From: Xylogone sp. PMI_703 | Taxonomy: Eukaryota; Ascomycota; Leotiomycetes | Reading direction: 5' to 3' | NCBI GenBank assembly: GCA_021399445.1 | Contig: JAJTUQ010000002.1 | Location: 3,906,001 to 3,970,000 of the forward strand | DNA: 64,000 nucleotides | Translations under genes and position numbers: made by a program | Notes under the pieces: generated by a model | Told to the model about the DNA's origin: nothing | The model's input: the letters and a program-made list of their open reading frames with translations, nothing else | Database searches by the model: none | Shown: positions 45,610 to 56,552 of the stretch, in pieces | Layout of the letters: each line of letters opens with the position of its first letter | How positions within the stretch are numbered: the first letter of the stretch is position 1

Positions 45610-46467
45610 TTACTCCTGCTTCTCATTTTCTGGCGTCAATGTCTCTTTAGGAGTCTGGAACCCAAAATCACTCCATTGCTTCTCAGCTACCCGCCTCAAG
45701 TTAATCTGCTCTTCCCTTGTAAGTGGAATCTCCTTCCCATTCCTCCTCTTCCTCGACTCAGCTGTCTCCACCAAACTCGCACCCTTATCCTCCTCCCCAT
45801 CTCCATCCTGCACCACAAAATTATACGACCGGAACTCCGTATTCTGCCACCCGGTGCCCAAGAACCCATCATGGCCCTCCCAATCCTCCGTGAAGTAATG
45901 CAAGAACCCCCCATGCGTAACCACCACAATATGCGGCTCTGCATCTTTCTCATCCGCCACGACGCCCTGTCGAACCAACTCCTTCGCTCTCTTCCTCCCC
46001 AGTTCCCTCAGGAACACGCGTGCCTCTCTCGCTCTCGCATCGATCTTCGTCGCGACAGGCGCCCACTTCGACGACGCCGTCTTGTCATTCCACCCTTCCT
46101 TCACGAGCCCGAGCTCGACTTTCCCATCCCATTCGCCCATACCGAACTCATTCTTCAGCACTTCTGGATCGCTACCTGTGTCGCACGGTAGATCACTCGT
46201 CTCCTGCACCTCGGGCAGCGCAACGACGGGGATGCCGCGCGACGAGACTTCCTCGGGGAAGGAGAGCAGCGCGGTGTAGATCGTTCGACGGAGAGGGGAG
46301 GCGACGATGTCGGTGATTTGGGCGTGGTAGGGGAAGACGGAGGAGAGGGTTTCGCATTGGGAGCGGCCGTGGGGTGTTAGGAGCGGGTCGCGGAGGGCAT
46401 GGTTTTCGGTGTTGAGGTTGTGGTAGCCTTGGGCGTGGCGGACGAGGTGGAGGATGGTTTTTGGCAT
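45610..46467 (-). CDS. Histidine-phosphatase (phosphoglycerate mutase-like) protein
   Basis: A single exon codes for 285 residues. The RHG-type catalytic motif LVRHAQGYHN at residues 8-17 supplies the phosphorylated His11. Other hallmarks are LTPHGRSQCETL (28-40), IVASPLRRTIYTALL (54-68, second Arg contacts), a Glu near 86-90 (LPEVQE), and HIVVVTHGGFLHY (about 178-190) with the second catalytic His. This is the branch of fungal phosphoglycerate-mutase-like proteins that are mostly phosphatases of small phosphorylated molecules, as in yeast YKL151-type or Pho/Det1-like proteins; the substrate is unknown. A basic, Arg/Lys-rich segment (RKRRNGKE) near 240 may direct it to the nucleus. The GC-rich third positions differ from the AT-rich flanks. 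Confidence 0.87.
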   Translation of the reverse strand: MPKTILHLVRHAQGYHNLNTENHALRDPLLTPHGRSQCETLSSVFPYHAQITDIVASPLRRTIYTALLSFPEEVSSRGIPVVALPEVQETSDLPCDTGSDPEVLKNEFGMGEWDGKVELGLVKEGWNDKTASSKWAPVATKIDARAREARVFLRELGRKRAKELVRQGVVADEKDAEPHIVVVTHGGFLHYFTEDWEGHDGFLGTGWQNTEFRSYNFVVQDGDGEEDKGASLVETAESRKRRNGKEIPLTREEQINLRRVAEKQWSDFGFQTPKETLTPENEKQE

Positions 46468-47940
46468 TGTCGGTCGGGTTATTTCTCTATCTTTCTGTTG
46501 ATTGGGATTGTGTGGTGATGGATTTGATGATCGATTGGAGATTTTGAGAGTTTGAGTTGAGATTGAGGAAAGAAAGAGTGTATAAAAGTGGGTGAGGTAG
46601 ACCTTCCTCTCTGATGTCTAGGACGAGAAGGAAGTGTAGAGATGTAGAGAGGATAGATAGTGTCTATTTCTTGGAGGAACAAGAAGCAGAAGAAATAATG
46701 AGAAAAGGAGAAAAGAAAATCCAGCACCTATGACTCTTACACTCTACCTGGCTAATTGGCGATATCGCCCCGGAATCTCTATCACTGCAAGACGTCAAAA
46801 TGTTAAGAGAAACTTCGCCATCCAATGATGTTGGTCAGTCCGAGTTCGTGCCTGAGATGGAGGGGCTCGGCCGCTTCTAGTGCTCCTTCAAGATTCGGAA
46901 GGTGTGCCGAGAGACGAATCAGGTGACGGCATCTTTGCCGAGTTTCCTTTTAAAATGTCACATGATTCAATATCAGTATTGGGAAAAGGGGGGAGAACAA
47001 ACGAGGACAACTGCTTGCACCAGAAGTACTCTAATGAAATATAGTTGGTTGAGTAGGTGAAGCAACCCACACCAACAACTCCTAGTTTTGATGATTATAG
47101 GGCATGTTGGTTGAACGAGTAGGTCTTCTTTCCCTTCTTTCCTTTCTTTCCCCTCATCATCAGCTACATATATTATTACTGGCGAGAACACATTTTGCTC
47201 CATCAAAAGAAGGTCGGTTCCGTGACTTCTCTTCCACCAGCCCGCCATTTCTTCGCCGGTCACCTCCTGTACCAGCCCGGATCGGTTTCTGTTCCCAATT
47301 GTGTTAGAACGCAGTCGTATGGCGATATGAGCAGCCAGGCAACTGGAGTTCTCCTTTTGCTCCGACAAATCACTTCTTCCTTCAATCAGTAATAGATAGA
47401 AGGTGAGGAAGAAAGGATGACAACATACCACAGTTGTGTGGAGTAATGTTATTGTAGAAAAGAGAAGATAAGTCTAACTATGAATAGATAGTAGAACTTG
47501 TAGAAGTGGGAAATACTTCATTTATTCTACTAGCAGACGTTACTACTAAAGCTCGCACCCCCAATATAATTTATCTTCCGTCGAATCATTCTGGATTGTG
47601 TTAGCAGGTATTTCATGGTCAAAGTGATAGCAACTTACTTCTTCAATCGGCGTGAGCAAGGTACACACCCCATCTGGGTGTAGTGGAGAGAGGCTTAACG
47701 CTCCCTCCCTACTTGGCTGCTTCTCCTTGCGGAGCTAATGACGCAACTGGGCGATTCAGAGATAAGTTCGCAAAAGAAGTCTTAAGACATTGATCGCGGC
47801 GTGATTAATGCGAATCACTGACTAGCATTGCCGAGCAATTTTGATGTCAATATGAGCTATACTAACCTTGCTCAATGAAGAAAAACCGACCTTTCAAATT
47901 TATCACGTTCCGTTTTATATTTATCATACCCCTGCAATAC
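46468..47940. other. Intergenic region holding repeat copy A
   Basis: Apart from the diverged repeat copy described separately, no gene is supported. A 152-codon minus-strand frame (46973-47431) is antisense to that repeat and shows no family resemblance. Confidence 0.45.
46801..47020 (+). repeat. Diverged repeat, copy A
   Basis: This segment aligns in order with 49141-49349. Shared anchors include TGTTAA, CGGCCGCT, TGCTC, GAAGGT, GCCGAG and GACAAC(C/T)GCTTGCAC. On the plus strand from 46892 it reads without a stop for about 50 codons (DSEGVPRDESGDGIF, then SVLGKGGRTNEDNCLHQK). It may be a remnant of a duplicated coding piece. Confidence 0.5.
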
Positions 47941-48001
47941 CCTCATTAGTAAATGGGTCATCCGAATATTTGGAGTGACAGTAGAATAAATTACTTACTG
48001 A

Positions 48002-48355
48002 CGTCTTTTTGCAGGAGAAGGATCAAGTTGTGGAGGATTAAGTTATGGAGGAGCAGGTTGTGGAGGAGCAGGTTGTGAAGAAACAGGTCGTGAAGAAGCA
48101 GGTTGTGAAGAAGCAGGTTGTGGGGCTCGACCCGCAAGTAACGCCCACATACCGTCAAATCTATTCTCCATTCTTAAAAATCCTTCACGGACTTTGGCCC
48201 TGAGGTCTCGTATTTCGTCGCTCAGGGATTGCATCTTTGTTAAGTCTGGAAAGACTCTCCAATTCTTCCGCTCCTTGAGACAGATACATTGCAGCAGCTT
48301 TGAAACATTCCACTAATGGAATAGTAGTACTGCTACACTTGGAGTCCAAGTCCAT
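48002..48355 (-). pseudogene. Frameshifted small coiled-coil / Pro-Gln-rich ORF
   Basis: From ATG at 48355, 40 codons read MDLDSKCSSTTIPLVECFKA, then AAMYLSQGAEELESLSRLNK. One extra base at about 48235 (in an AAA run on the minus strand) shifts the frame. The next frame then carries on naturally as MQSLSDEIRDLRAKVREGFL, then RMENRFDGMWALLAGRAPQP, and a Pro/Ala/Ser/Gln tandem tail. A TAA at 48043-48045 replaces a CAA of the repeat unit. After it, the frame continues as LNPPQLDPSPAKRR up to a GTAAGT donor at 47998. The amphipathic stretch could form a coiled coil. I recognise no family. Together these points suggest a small gene broken by one indel and one nonsense change, or sequence errors at homopolymers. 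Confidence 0.4.
48003..48120 (-). repeat. 15-bp minisatellite within the broken ORF
   Basis: Units of the type GGTTGTGGAGGAGCA and GGTTGTGAAGAAGCA repeat about seven times. On the minus strand they encode the PAPPQ/PASSQ tail. The unit length is a multiple of three, so changes in number keep the frame. Confidence 0.75.
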
Positions 48356-48396
48356 AGCAGCATCTCTTTGTAGTTAAACTCATAGAAAAACTAGTG

Positions 48397-48455
48397 TAGT
48401 TGTGATGACGACAGTTGTGATGACGACAGTTGTGATGATGACAGTTGTGATGGAA
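48397..48455 (+). repeat. Second 15-bp minisatellite
   Basis: Four units of the type AGTTGTGATGACGAC lie just upstream (5' side on the minus strand) of the broken ORF. They share the GTTGTG core and the 15-bp period with the array at 48003-48120. Confidence 0.75.
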
Positions 48456-49527
48456 ACAACTGTGTCTCTCACAGTTGTGGGAGAAATAGTTGTGAGAGGA
48501 AAAGGTTGTAGAAGGAAAGGTGAGAAAGGAAATAGGTGCACTGTGCTTGGAATCCGTTTTGGGAAACAGCAGCCCCCGGTGGGCGGACAGGAAGACTCGT
48601 GTCGATCAGAGGATACACCATCTCTTGATGGGTGGACTGAGGTCCGAAGGGGGATGTGGCGTGCCTATACAAATCAGATACAGCCTAGAAAAGGTAGCAG
48701 ATATTGTAGTTATTGCTTGCAGCGTCATCGTTAAGCAAACTCACACTCCAACCCGAATCTTCGAGGATCAAGTGCCTTGATTTAGGAAAAAGAAGAGAGA
48801 AAGGGAAAGAGCGATGAACACAACCTGCCCTTTTACTCAAGGCACCATAACATATTCAATATAGCCATCCATTCACTTACTCGCTCACACATCCATCACA
48901 CTTTCCTATACTCTCAATTCACTTATCCATGGGATCTCACATTTTCCCATAATGACTGATCACGCCGGATCCCGATCTATAGTACCGATGCTAAGTGATG
49001 GCTGCCTACCCATCATGGCTCAGTTACACACAGACTTGCCTCGTTAGCCTCTAAGCTTACTACTAGTGAGCCATGGAACTTCAGCACAGGATATCTGAAT
49101 AGTACTTGTACAGTCGAGTCTAGTTCCTCCCATCTGGCTTTGTTAACAGGCATTCCTTTGAATTTTTGGATGGGGCTGTGGATAAGGTCCATCGGCGTTC
49201 TGTGCATAGGGAAGGGTTAATACGGCCGCTGTATTGCTCTTTCCGGATTTAGAAGGTTCGGCGATAGAAGAACCAAGCGGTAGCACGTCTGCCGAGTATA
49301 TCAACATTGAGGAAAGGGGAAGAGCAAGTATGAAGACAACCGCTTGCACTATACAATACATATCCTGAAAGTATTTTATGTCACACCGCTCGATGTGTGC
49401 AAGGACCAAAGCTGACTCCTGTCCCCGTTTACACCATGCCAATCCCTCGCTTTCTTTTTCTATCCTTTGGAACCCGTGAACTTAAAAGACCACCATCCTC
49501 CAAAACATTGCATTAGTATATCAAACA
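48456..49527. other. Intergenic region holding repeat copy B
   Basis: No gene is supported apart from the diverged repeat. The right edge is the 3' untranslated region of the HECT ligase gene. Confidence 0.45.
49141..49349 (+). repeat. Diverged repeat, copy B
   Basis: This segment is the partner of 46801-47020, in the same orientation, about 2.3 kb apart. Copy B lacks a middle piece of some 20 bases present in copy A (between GCCGAG and the AGGGGAAGAGCAA anchor). A plus-strand frame (DLEGSAIEEPSGSTSAEY, then INIEERGRASMKTTACT) parallels that of copy A. Confidence 0.5.
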
Positions 49528-52500
49528 TCAAGCAAACCCAAATCCCTTTGAATTCTCCAACGCCATTGCCATTTTCTCCTTCAATACCTCCTTGCTCGTG
49601 TATTCGGGCAAAAGTAGGGTCCCGTAACAGGTATAGCTAGTAGGCAAATGTCCATCGCCAACCCCATTCCTCTGCATTATGAATTGCAGATTGCGCAAAC
49701 CTCCAACTGGTACTCTGTCGCTTGCTGTAACAAACTCGAGGAGTTTCCTCTTCTGTTCGAGATCGTATTTTCGCACAATACTCCAGAAATCTCGCACAGT
49801 GCGGTGTGTATCATCCCAGCCGATGTAGCGTGTGTAGCGTCGCAGCTCAGACACATCAATATCTTGCACCCCCTCCACTATTGATTGAAGTGTATCTTCA
49901 TCAAAGAGACTCACCGATCTGCGGTCAACGCAGGTGAAGAAGCCAGCTTTGAACGCTTCAAACTGCGGTCGCACAGATATATCTGTCAGCCAGCGGATAT
50001 AGTCGCTCACGTAACTGTTGCGATTTTCGTTGGTTACTAAAGGGGCATCGATGGGATCCGTCACCTCCATATCATTAAACTGAGGTAGCTGCGCCAGGGG
50101 ACCCATTTCGTAATTGACGGGTCGGCCGAAGTAGTCTATGCTGAACTCATAAGTCCTGGTGAAGATGTCTTCTACGGAACCGTCCTTCTCATCCCACTCC
50201 AATAGACTGGTGAGACCACTTGCGAGCGCAGGCCAGCCATCAACAATATGGTGGAGTTCAGTGATATCGCGCCCGAGAAGCTTACGATATAAAGCCTTTG
50301 GGAACGTTACTGGTAGAGTGAGGCCATTATACACTGCTAGCCCCACGATCAAGCCAATGAGTTCAAACTTCCAGAGAGGCTCAGGTGAACCAGGTTGAAA
50401 CCAAGACATCTTCGTCACCGGATCCATCGTGAAAGCGCCTGCTTACTATTAGTACTATATACAAAGACATGATAGCTATAGGCTTAAGCTTACCATAGTC
50501 AGGGTTAAGGGCTTCTGCAATAGCTAGACGGAAAAATTCTTGTTGCACACCGCCAGAGTCTGAGCCCTCCTCTCCGCTATCTTCACCAAGTCTGATTTTC
50601 AAAGGTCTTGAAAGCTCCCGTTCTTCACGTCTCCAGAGATAATTGAAAGCATCGGGCAGGACATGGTTACGGCGGATGTGGAGCACTAAATAGGTAGACG
50701 TCGCTATCTTTAAACGATCTTGTAGCTTCCGGCGGTCACGATCATCTGTCATTAGGCTACTCGCCGATATGGTTGAGTTCATGAGACTAATGATGTTGCG
50801 AGCTGCCTCGTAAGCTTTACTCATGCGAGAGAAGTTAATGGCACGGAAATAAGTGACCAAGGTGGACGGATCGAAGAGATAGGGGTGATCAAGTAGGTGC
50901 ATCGTTCGTTTGCTAGGCTCGAAGGAAAGCCACTCAAGTGGCATAGTCATGGCATCTAGACGCTGTCCAAAATACTCTGTGCGAAAAAGGATATCCCCAA
51001 GCAGCAGGGACTTTCTGTTTTTGTCTAAAGATAATTAGCTAAGATTTAGCCTGAAGAAGAGTGGAAATGCTCACATATAGCAGCGATTACGGCTAAAGCT
51101 CCTCCGAAAGGTCCATCTGCAGGTATTTCTCCCTTTCCATCCCAGCATTCCATCATAACTGTTTTGGCCCAATCAAGGATTAGTGTTGGTGCTTTCTTCT
51201 CGTAGAGATCTCTTTCTTGGTCGGAGAAATTCAGTAACGGTGGTGTAGTCAAGTCCAGAAACTTGAATGTTGACAAGATTGCCTCTAATATGTCTACATC
51301 AGGGGTGTAATCGGGCTTAATATCATCCTGCAACTCAAGTAATTCTGCATAATGGCGCCTTGTTGGTATGGCTGCAAACACCCTACGTGCTAATCGCAAT
51401 GCTAGCTCATCCGACATAATGTCTTGGTATTGAAGAGACCAAGCCCCCATTTTCATCTCTGATCTGTCATATGGGTCAACAGCCCTCCTACCGAATGAGC
51501 GGAATCGAGACAGATTGGCAAGAGACTGGTCGTCGTCAACCAGCGGGGCCGCAGCGACTAGGGCGTGGAGGCAAATATTTATAACCTGCGCGGCATCCGA
51601 GTTTGACAAAGGTATATTCGATGAACTACTATGATGCTGGCGCTCTTTTGCCCAGTCATATGCTGTTTCTAGTGCTTCTGGCGGTCTAAATAGCGATTCT
51701 GCAACAACCCATAGGCTATCGAATACCAAAGACGGTGCAACTCTAGTCAGACGTAGCATAAGGTACCAGATCGTTTGAGTATCAAAAAGGACTTTCTTCT
51801 CATTACTAAAAGATCGTAATAAGGAATCTGGTCGGCTTAGCACGTCGAAGATACTCTGTTCAATAAAGGCACGCCATTGCTGTTTGAGTGACTGAGGATA
51901 AGGCGATGCTGGAGAAGGCCGGGGACTTCGATGCAGTAGGACAGAGCTTCTTCGGGATCGTTTGAGTTTCTCTTCCACTTTACGAGGTTCAAGGGAATGC
52001 TTCTCAGAAGTTTCATCAATCTGCAATATATCGCAAAGGAAATTGATAGTCTCAATTGAAAGATACGGTAGTGACTGAGGAAGTGGTACTTCCGCAACAG
52101 GAGCCTGAGCTGGGGATTTAACCTCACTAGTTTTCTCCTGGGCACGCTCAACTGGTTCTGGTTTCTCAGGCTCCTTGAGCTCTGCTAGCTCAGGGGTTCC
52201 TTGTTTAGTATCGAGGACATTAATAACATGTAATGGTTTAGTAAGACGAATAGACGCGTTTATACCTAACATTTCCGGATTCGACGCCGTAGACTGTCGA
52301 GAGAGCTTTCTCTTTGGTTTGGTATGTAATGGCTCTCGGCACAAAGAAAGAATATCGGTAGTCGCATCCGTTAATTTTGGCGAGTTAGATAGATTCAACA
52401 CCCCCTTGGTAGTTTGAGTATCTAGGGTCGCCTGGTGAGAGGATTTGCGGCTATGAGAATTGGGGACATGACGAGTAGTAGGAGCCGTATGCGTTTTTGA

Positions 52501-53622
52501 ATCCATCAGATTGCCCAATTTTGGCTCTGTCCTAGGAGTAGCTTCTATCGATGATTTTTCCGTTGCCACCCTTCTGGGTTCTCCATAGCCTGAGTCTTCC
52601 TGCTCTCTTGTATTCTGGCTTGCAACAACATCGGTTCGATGAGGAGGTGAGCTACTTCGCGCTGGGTAGTGCTTGCCCACAACCATGCGTGCAGCTGTAT
52701 TCTCTTCACCATTTCTCGCTTCTGTTAATGCCGATAGAGGCTGGGGGGGCCGTTCGGTCTTTTCAGAGTGTGTGGAAACTCTAGGTCGGGGTCTTGTTAA
52801 CAACTCGAGATTCTTTGGCGCTAACCATTCGAGAACTTTGAAAGGTGCCGTCTCGAATACATTTTGTACAAATGACTTGTGATCCTTCGGGGTGGGTCGC
52901 GACAAGGAACTGAGAGCAGCGTCTACATCGACGGCGATATCCTCTTTGCTTGATCTTCCATTCTCAGATTTTATCTCCCCATCTTTTATTGATGAAATAG
53001 GATGATTTGACTCCTTTGAAACTCTTGAATCCGGCGCGTCGTTCGTTGTACTCACTCTACGTGGGGGGGTTGCTCTTCCATTGGCCCGTAATCGATCGCT
53101 GCTTGGGGAAGCATTTGCTGGAGGGATCTTGAGATAATTGCTTGCCAGCGATTCATGTGGACTTGCACTAGGATTGTGGCAGAGGCCCTGCTCTGGATTA
53201 TCTTGGCTGGCAAGATAGATGGCAAGTGTCCTAGCACTTGTAGCATTATACCTCCGCACTGGTGCCCCACCAGCGAGTCGCTTTCGACAGGAAAAGCATG
53301 TAGGTGTGTTACAGACCTTGGCCTGGCAGCCGTAACGGACTTGGTTAATGTATCTGAAAAATTGTCAGTCCATTATTTTTGAGCCGAGAGACTTAGGTGT
53401 CACAAACCTGTCCACTAAGATCTGGAAGTGATGTCGCCGACTTGCATGATGTATCGTATAAACCCTTTTTGGATCTTCAATATCTGTCACAAGTTTCTTC
53501 AGCTCAGTCGGCGCATCGTGAGGAAGCCGTGGGAATGGAGCTGTAGCCCATAAGGCTGCATAAACCTCGGAATCGCCGCCTGGAAGTCGGTCATCTCGGA
53601 GCAGCTGGGTATCTCGAGTCAT
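49528..53622 (-). CDS. HECT E3 ubiquitin ligase with N-terminal AZUL zinc finger
   Basis: Four exons on the minus strand (53408-53622, 51075-53353, 50494-51024, 49528-50438) encode 1311 residues. The protein takes ubiquitin from an E2 onto its own cysteine and passes it to substrates. The N-terminus has an AZUL-type zinc-binding domain (about residues 70-130: RYGCQAKVCNTPTCFSCRKR, typical of UBE3A). A long Ser/Pro-rich disordered linker follows to about 520. A helical region precedes the HECT domain, which spans about 955-1311. GEEGSDSGGVQQEFFRLA marks the start of the N-lobe core, and LPTSYTCYGTLLLPEY carries the active-site Cys1279, 32 residues from the end. AZUL plus HECT matches fungal relatives of UBE3A. 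Introns are 50-60 nt with clean splice signals. It is divergently transcribed from rei1, with a 550-bp spacer. Confidence 0.92.
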
Positions 53623-54172
53623 GACATTAATGGTTGTTCTCAGAATAGATACTGATGAACAAAGGGCGTAGTCCTCCAGGAGAAGGTGTACATGCTTTGA
53701 GGGGGTTGAGAAGCGCTAAATGACAATATAATGCAAGATATATCTAGGATCCTTCCACCTTTTCGCGAGCATCAACAGCCGCGTTTCAAAGGAGCTTGGT
53801 ATGCTGACTACTCAGCCTGCGCAATCCCGCCTCAGGCACTTGCTACGTAATAGGGCCCGGAGGCAAACTCCCCCACCATGAACCTAAAGGGAAATTTTAG
53901 AGGAACGACCACAAATCCAGGCCATTTCGACGCCACCGGATCGAATTTCGAGTCATTCTTAAGCCGCCGCTTGTCTACTATAACTACGAAAGGCGTCTCC
54001 GGAATTTTGAAAGGCTCTACTTCCTCTTCCGATCCGGATCGCATTACAGCTGGCTTTGTCAGATTGACAAACTAGCTCGTCCTTATCAATCAACGTTTGT
54101 CAAGGCGCTGATATAGACCGAAGCCTGTCCAAAACCACATTTTACATTTTTACCAGCTCAGATTTCCAAAAT
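53623..54172. promoter_or_regulatory. Shared divergent promoter of HECT ligase and rei1
   Basis: This 550-bp spacer separates two head-to-head start codons. Two overlapping small frames occur in it, 53832-54044 on minus (70 codons) and 53878-54075 on plus (65 codons). Both look moderately protein-like but match nothing, and I do not call either. Confidence 0.5.
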
Positions 54173-55901
54173 ATGGCGTCCATAACAGCAAGCAGAGTCC
54201 CTGCTTCTAACGCTACCGATGTCAGTTCGACTCACCCATACACTTGCAACACATGTCAAGTCGCCTTTCGAAATAGTGATTTGCAAAGAGGGCACATGCG
54301 GAGCGACTGGCAGTAAGTCTTCTTGATGTTGTTGTAATGGTATATTTCTCACCATTCTCCAGTCGTTATAATTTGAAACGCCGTGTCACGTCCTTACCAC
54401 CGATCTCTTCTGAAGTCTTTACCGAAAAGGTCCTGCAGGCCCAGGCGTCTTCCACCGCTGCTGCTACGAAGGCTACTTACGAGAAAACATGTACTGCATG
54501 CTCGAGAACATACTTTAGTGAGAATGCATACCAGAATCATATCGGGAGCCAAAAGCATAAGGCAAATGTTTTGGCAGCGAATGACCGCCCATCAGTTACG
54601 GATCGCGACGAAGTTAGCTCGGTCATGAGTTCTACCTTCTCCCTTGGCGAGCCAACCATCATGAATGAGCCTATTGATTCAGATGCCGAGGAAGAATTCA
54701 ATGAGGTAATTGAGAGTATGAAGAAATCAAATTTGAAAGATGTTCCGCCTGCCACTCGGCGACCATCAAGACCTCATCATTCTGCGGAGCTAGAGAAATC
54801 CGGGATGCTATCTTCTGAAACAGCTGCAGATGGCGACAAGACATCTGAGAACATTGTTACTCAATGTCTGTTCTGTAATTTCTCTTCTCCATCAGTACCA
54901 CTGAATGTTTCCCACATGGAACGGTTACATGGCATGTTCATCCCCGAGAAGAACTATCTAGTTGATATGGATGGATTGATTAGATCGTTATACCAGAAGA
55001 TTCACGAATACCACGAATGTCTCTATTGCGGAAAGCTGAAACCAAGTATTTTCGGATTGCAAACGCATATGCGAGATAAGGGACATTGCAAGATACCATT
55101 CGAAACTGAGGAGGAACAGCTGGAAATAGGTGAATTTTATGACTTCAGAAGCACGTATTCTGATATGGAAGAAGATTCAGAAACTGAAGAGGAGGATTCG
55201 AAACATTCTGGAGGAGCCAAATTGGGTGCTAGACGTGCAATCACCACTGATGATGATGAAGATATGGAGGAAGGCGACGGATGGGAAACTGATAGTTCAG
55301 CATCTTCTCTTGATTCTGCAGATCTTACAGCCGTGCCTCTTGACCAACATGATCACCAGTACGAGAAACTAAAACAACATTCGCACCACTCACACTCGGA
55401 CCCTCGACCTCATCGAAATAAAGACGGATTCCATTCTCATGCTCATAAACATGCACATGCAGTCTTCTATGACGAATATGAGCTTCATCTACCATCTGGG
55501 AGAACTGCAGGTCATCGATCGCTGAATAGATACTTCAAACAGAACCTGCATAATCATCCATCCCAGGCTGAAAGAGAACAATTGGCTATTGAGGCAGCAG
55601 ATAACTCTGGCTCTGAGACGGATGATAGAGTCGCGCGCCGTGACGATAGACAACGAGGCAGGGCACTTATGAGCCGGGCGAACGGTGGCCTTGGAATGGT
55701 TGGAGTTAGCGAGACAAAGAAAAAAGAGGTCCGGGCTGATGAGAAGAGATCGAGAAAGCTTGAGGAACGCGAGAGACGCAAGTTCCAGTGGGGTAACAAT
55801 AAGCAAAGTAATTCTCAAAAGCATTACAGGGTAAGTAAACATCGCAAATGCTGTATGCCTCACATGATATTAACGAGATCTAGGATCCTTTGCTACAATG
55901 A
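54173..55901 (+). CDS. rei1: Cytoplasmic 60S subunit biogenesis factor REI1
   Basis: Three exons (54173-54312, 54363-55830, 55884-55901) encode 541 residues. REI1 (ZNF622 in animals) acts on cytosolic pre-60S ribosomes, where it helps to release Arx1/Alb1 and inspects the exit tunnel. Four zinc-finger units are visible: YTCNTCQVAFRNSDLQRGHM (about 25-44), KTCTACSRTYFSENAYQNHI (about 99-118), a CLFCNF...H...H unit near 228, and a CLYCGKLKPSIFGLQTHM unit near 270. The tunnel-facing region and a His-rich stretch follow, along with FYDEYELHLPSGRTAGHRSL and the conserved C-terminal HYRDPLLQ. The acidic stretches are typical of the family. The last exon contains only six codons with the stop. It shares its upstream spacer with the HECT ligase gene. 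Confidence 0.95.
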
Positions 55902-56552
55902 TTCTCCAATATTCGCTGGACTGGGGCATGTGGTTATTGTGTTTCCCAGAGTGGCTGTTATCCATGGATATTCCAGATGACCTTCAAGTTTCTCATAATT
56001 AGGGTCTCAGATAGCATAGAAGCGCTTTATGAGCGGCGTTCATGATTTGGCAGGGACTATATTTATGGAGTTCTTAGTTGAAGGCCATGTGCCGTGGCAT
56101 TGTTCTGTAAATGACAATCTTCCTCTAGAATTGGAATAGAGCCCTTAATGCAAATCACGAGATACAGATTTTAAATTTGACAGTCGAGCTTCCAAATGCA
56201 AACACTACTGTGGTCTGTCACCTGTTACTGTGAAAAATTTGGGGATTTCCCCCTTTTCCCCCTTTAGGCGGAGTGATTGTCGCAGGGAGGATCACTAAGC
56301 GACGGCGGGTGGCAGCAGCCATCCTAGCAAGCGAAATAATAATCCCAGATGGGACGGATAATTCAAGACTCAAAGATCCCCCTTTGAGAAATTCAACCTC
56401 AGCTCTATCCCCTCGGACTCTAAATCTCCTTCCTTAACGCCTCTAACTATTCTAATATACTCTTGTAATTTGAAATAAGTTCTCTTCATTCTTCTTTAAG
56501 ATCTACCAATGCGACAATAGCCACACCTCCAGCTGGCGCGACCGAAGAAGCA
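55902..56552. other. Intergenic region upstream of the zinc-finger/coiled-coil gene
   Basis: This spacer holds the rei1 3' untranslated region and the next gene's promoter. Upstream of the ATG at 56553 the frame stays open and protein-like (TNATIATPPAGATEEAMAEQ) back to about 56508, so a short upstream exon may exist. Confidence 0.45.
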
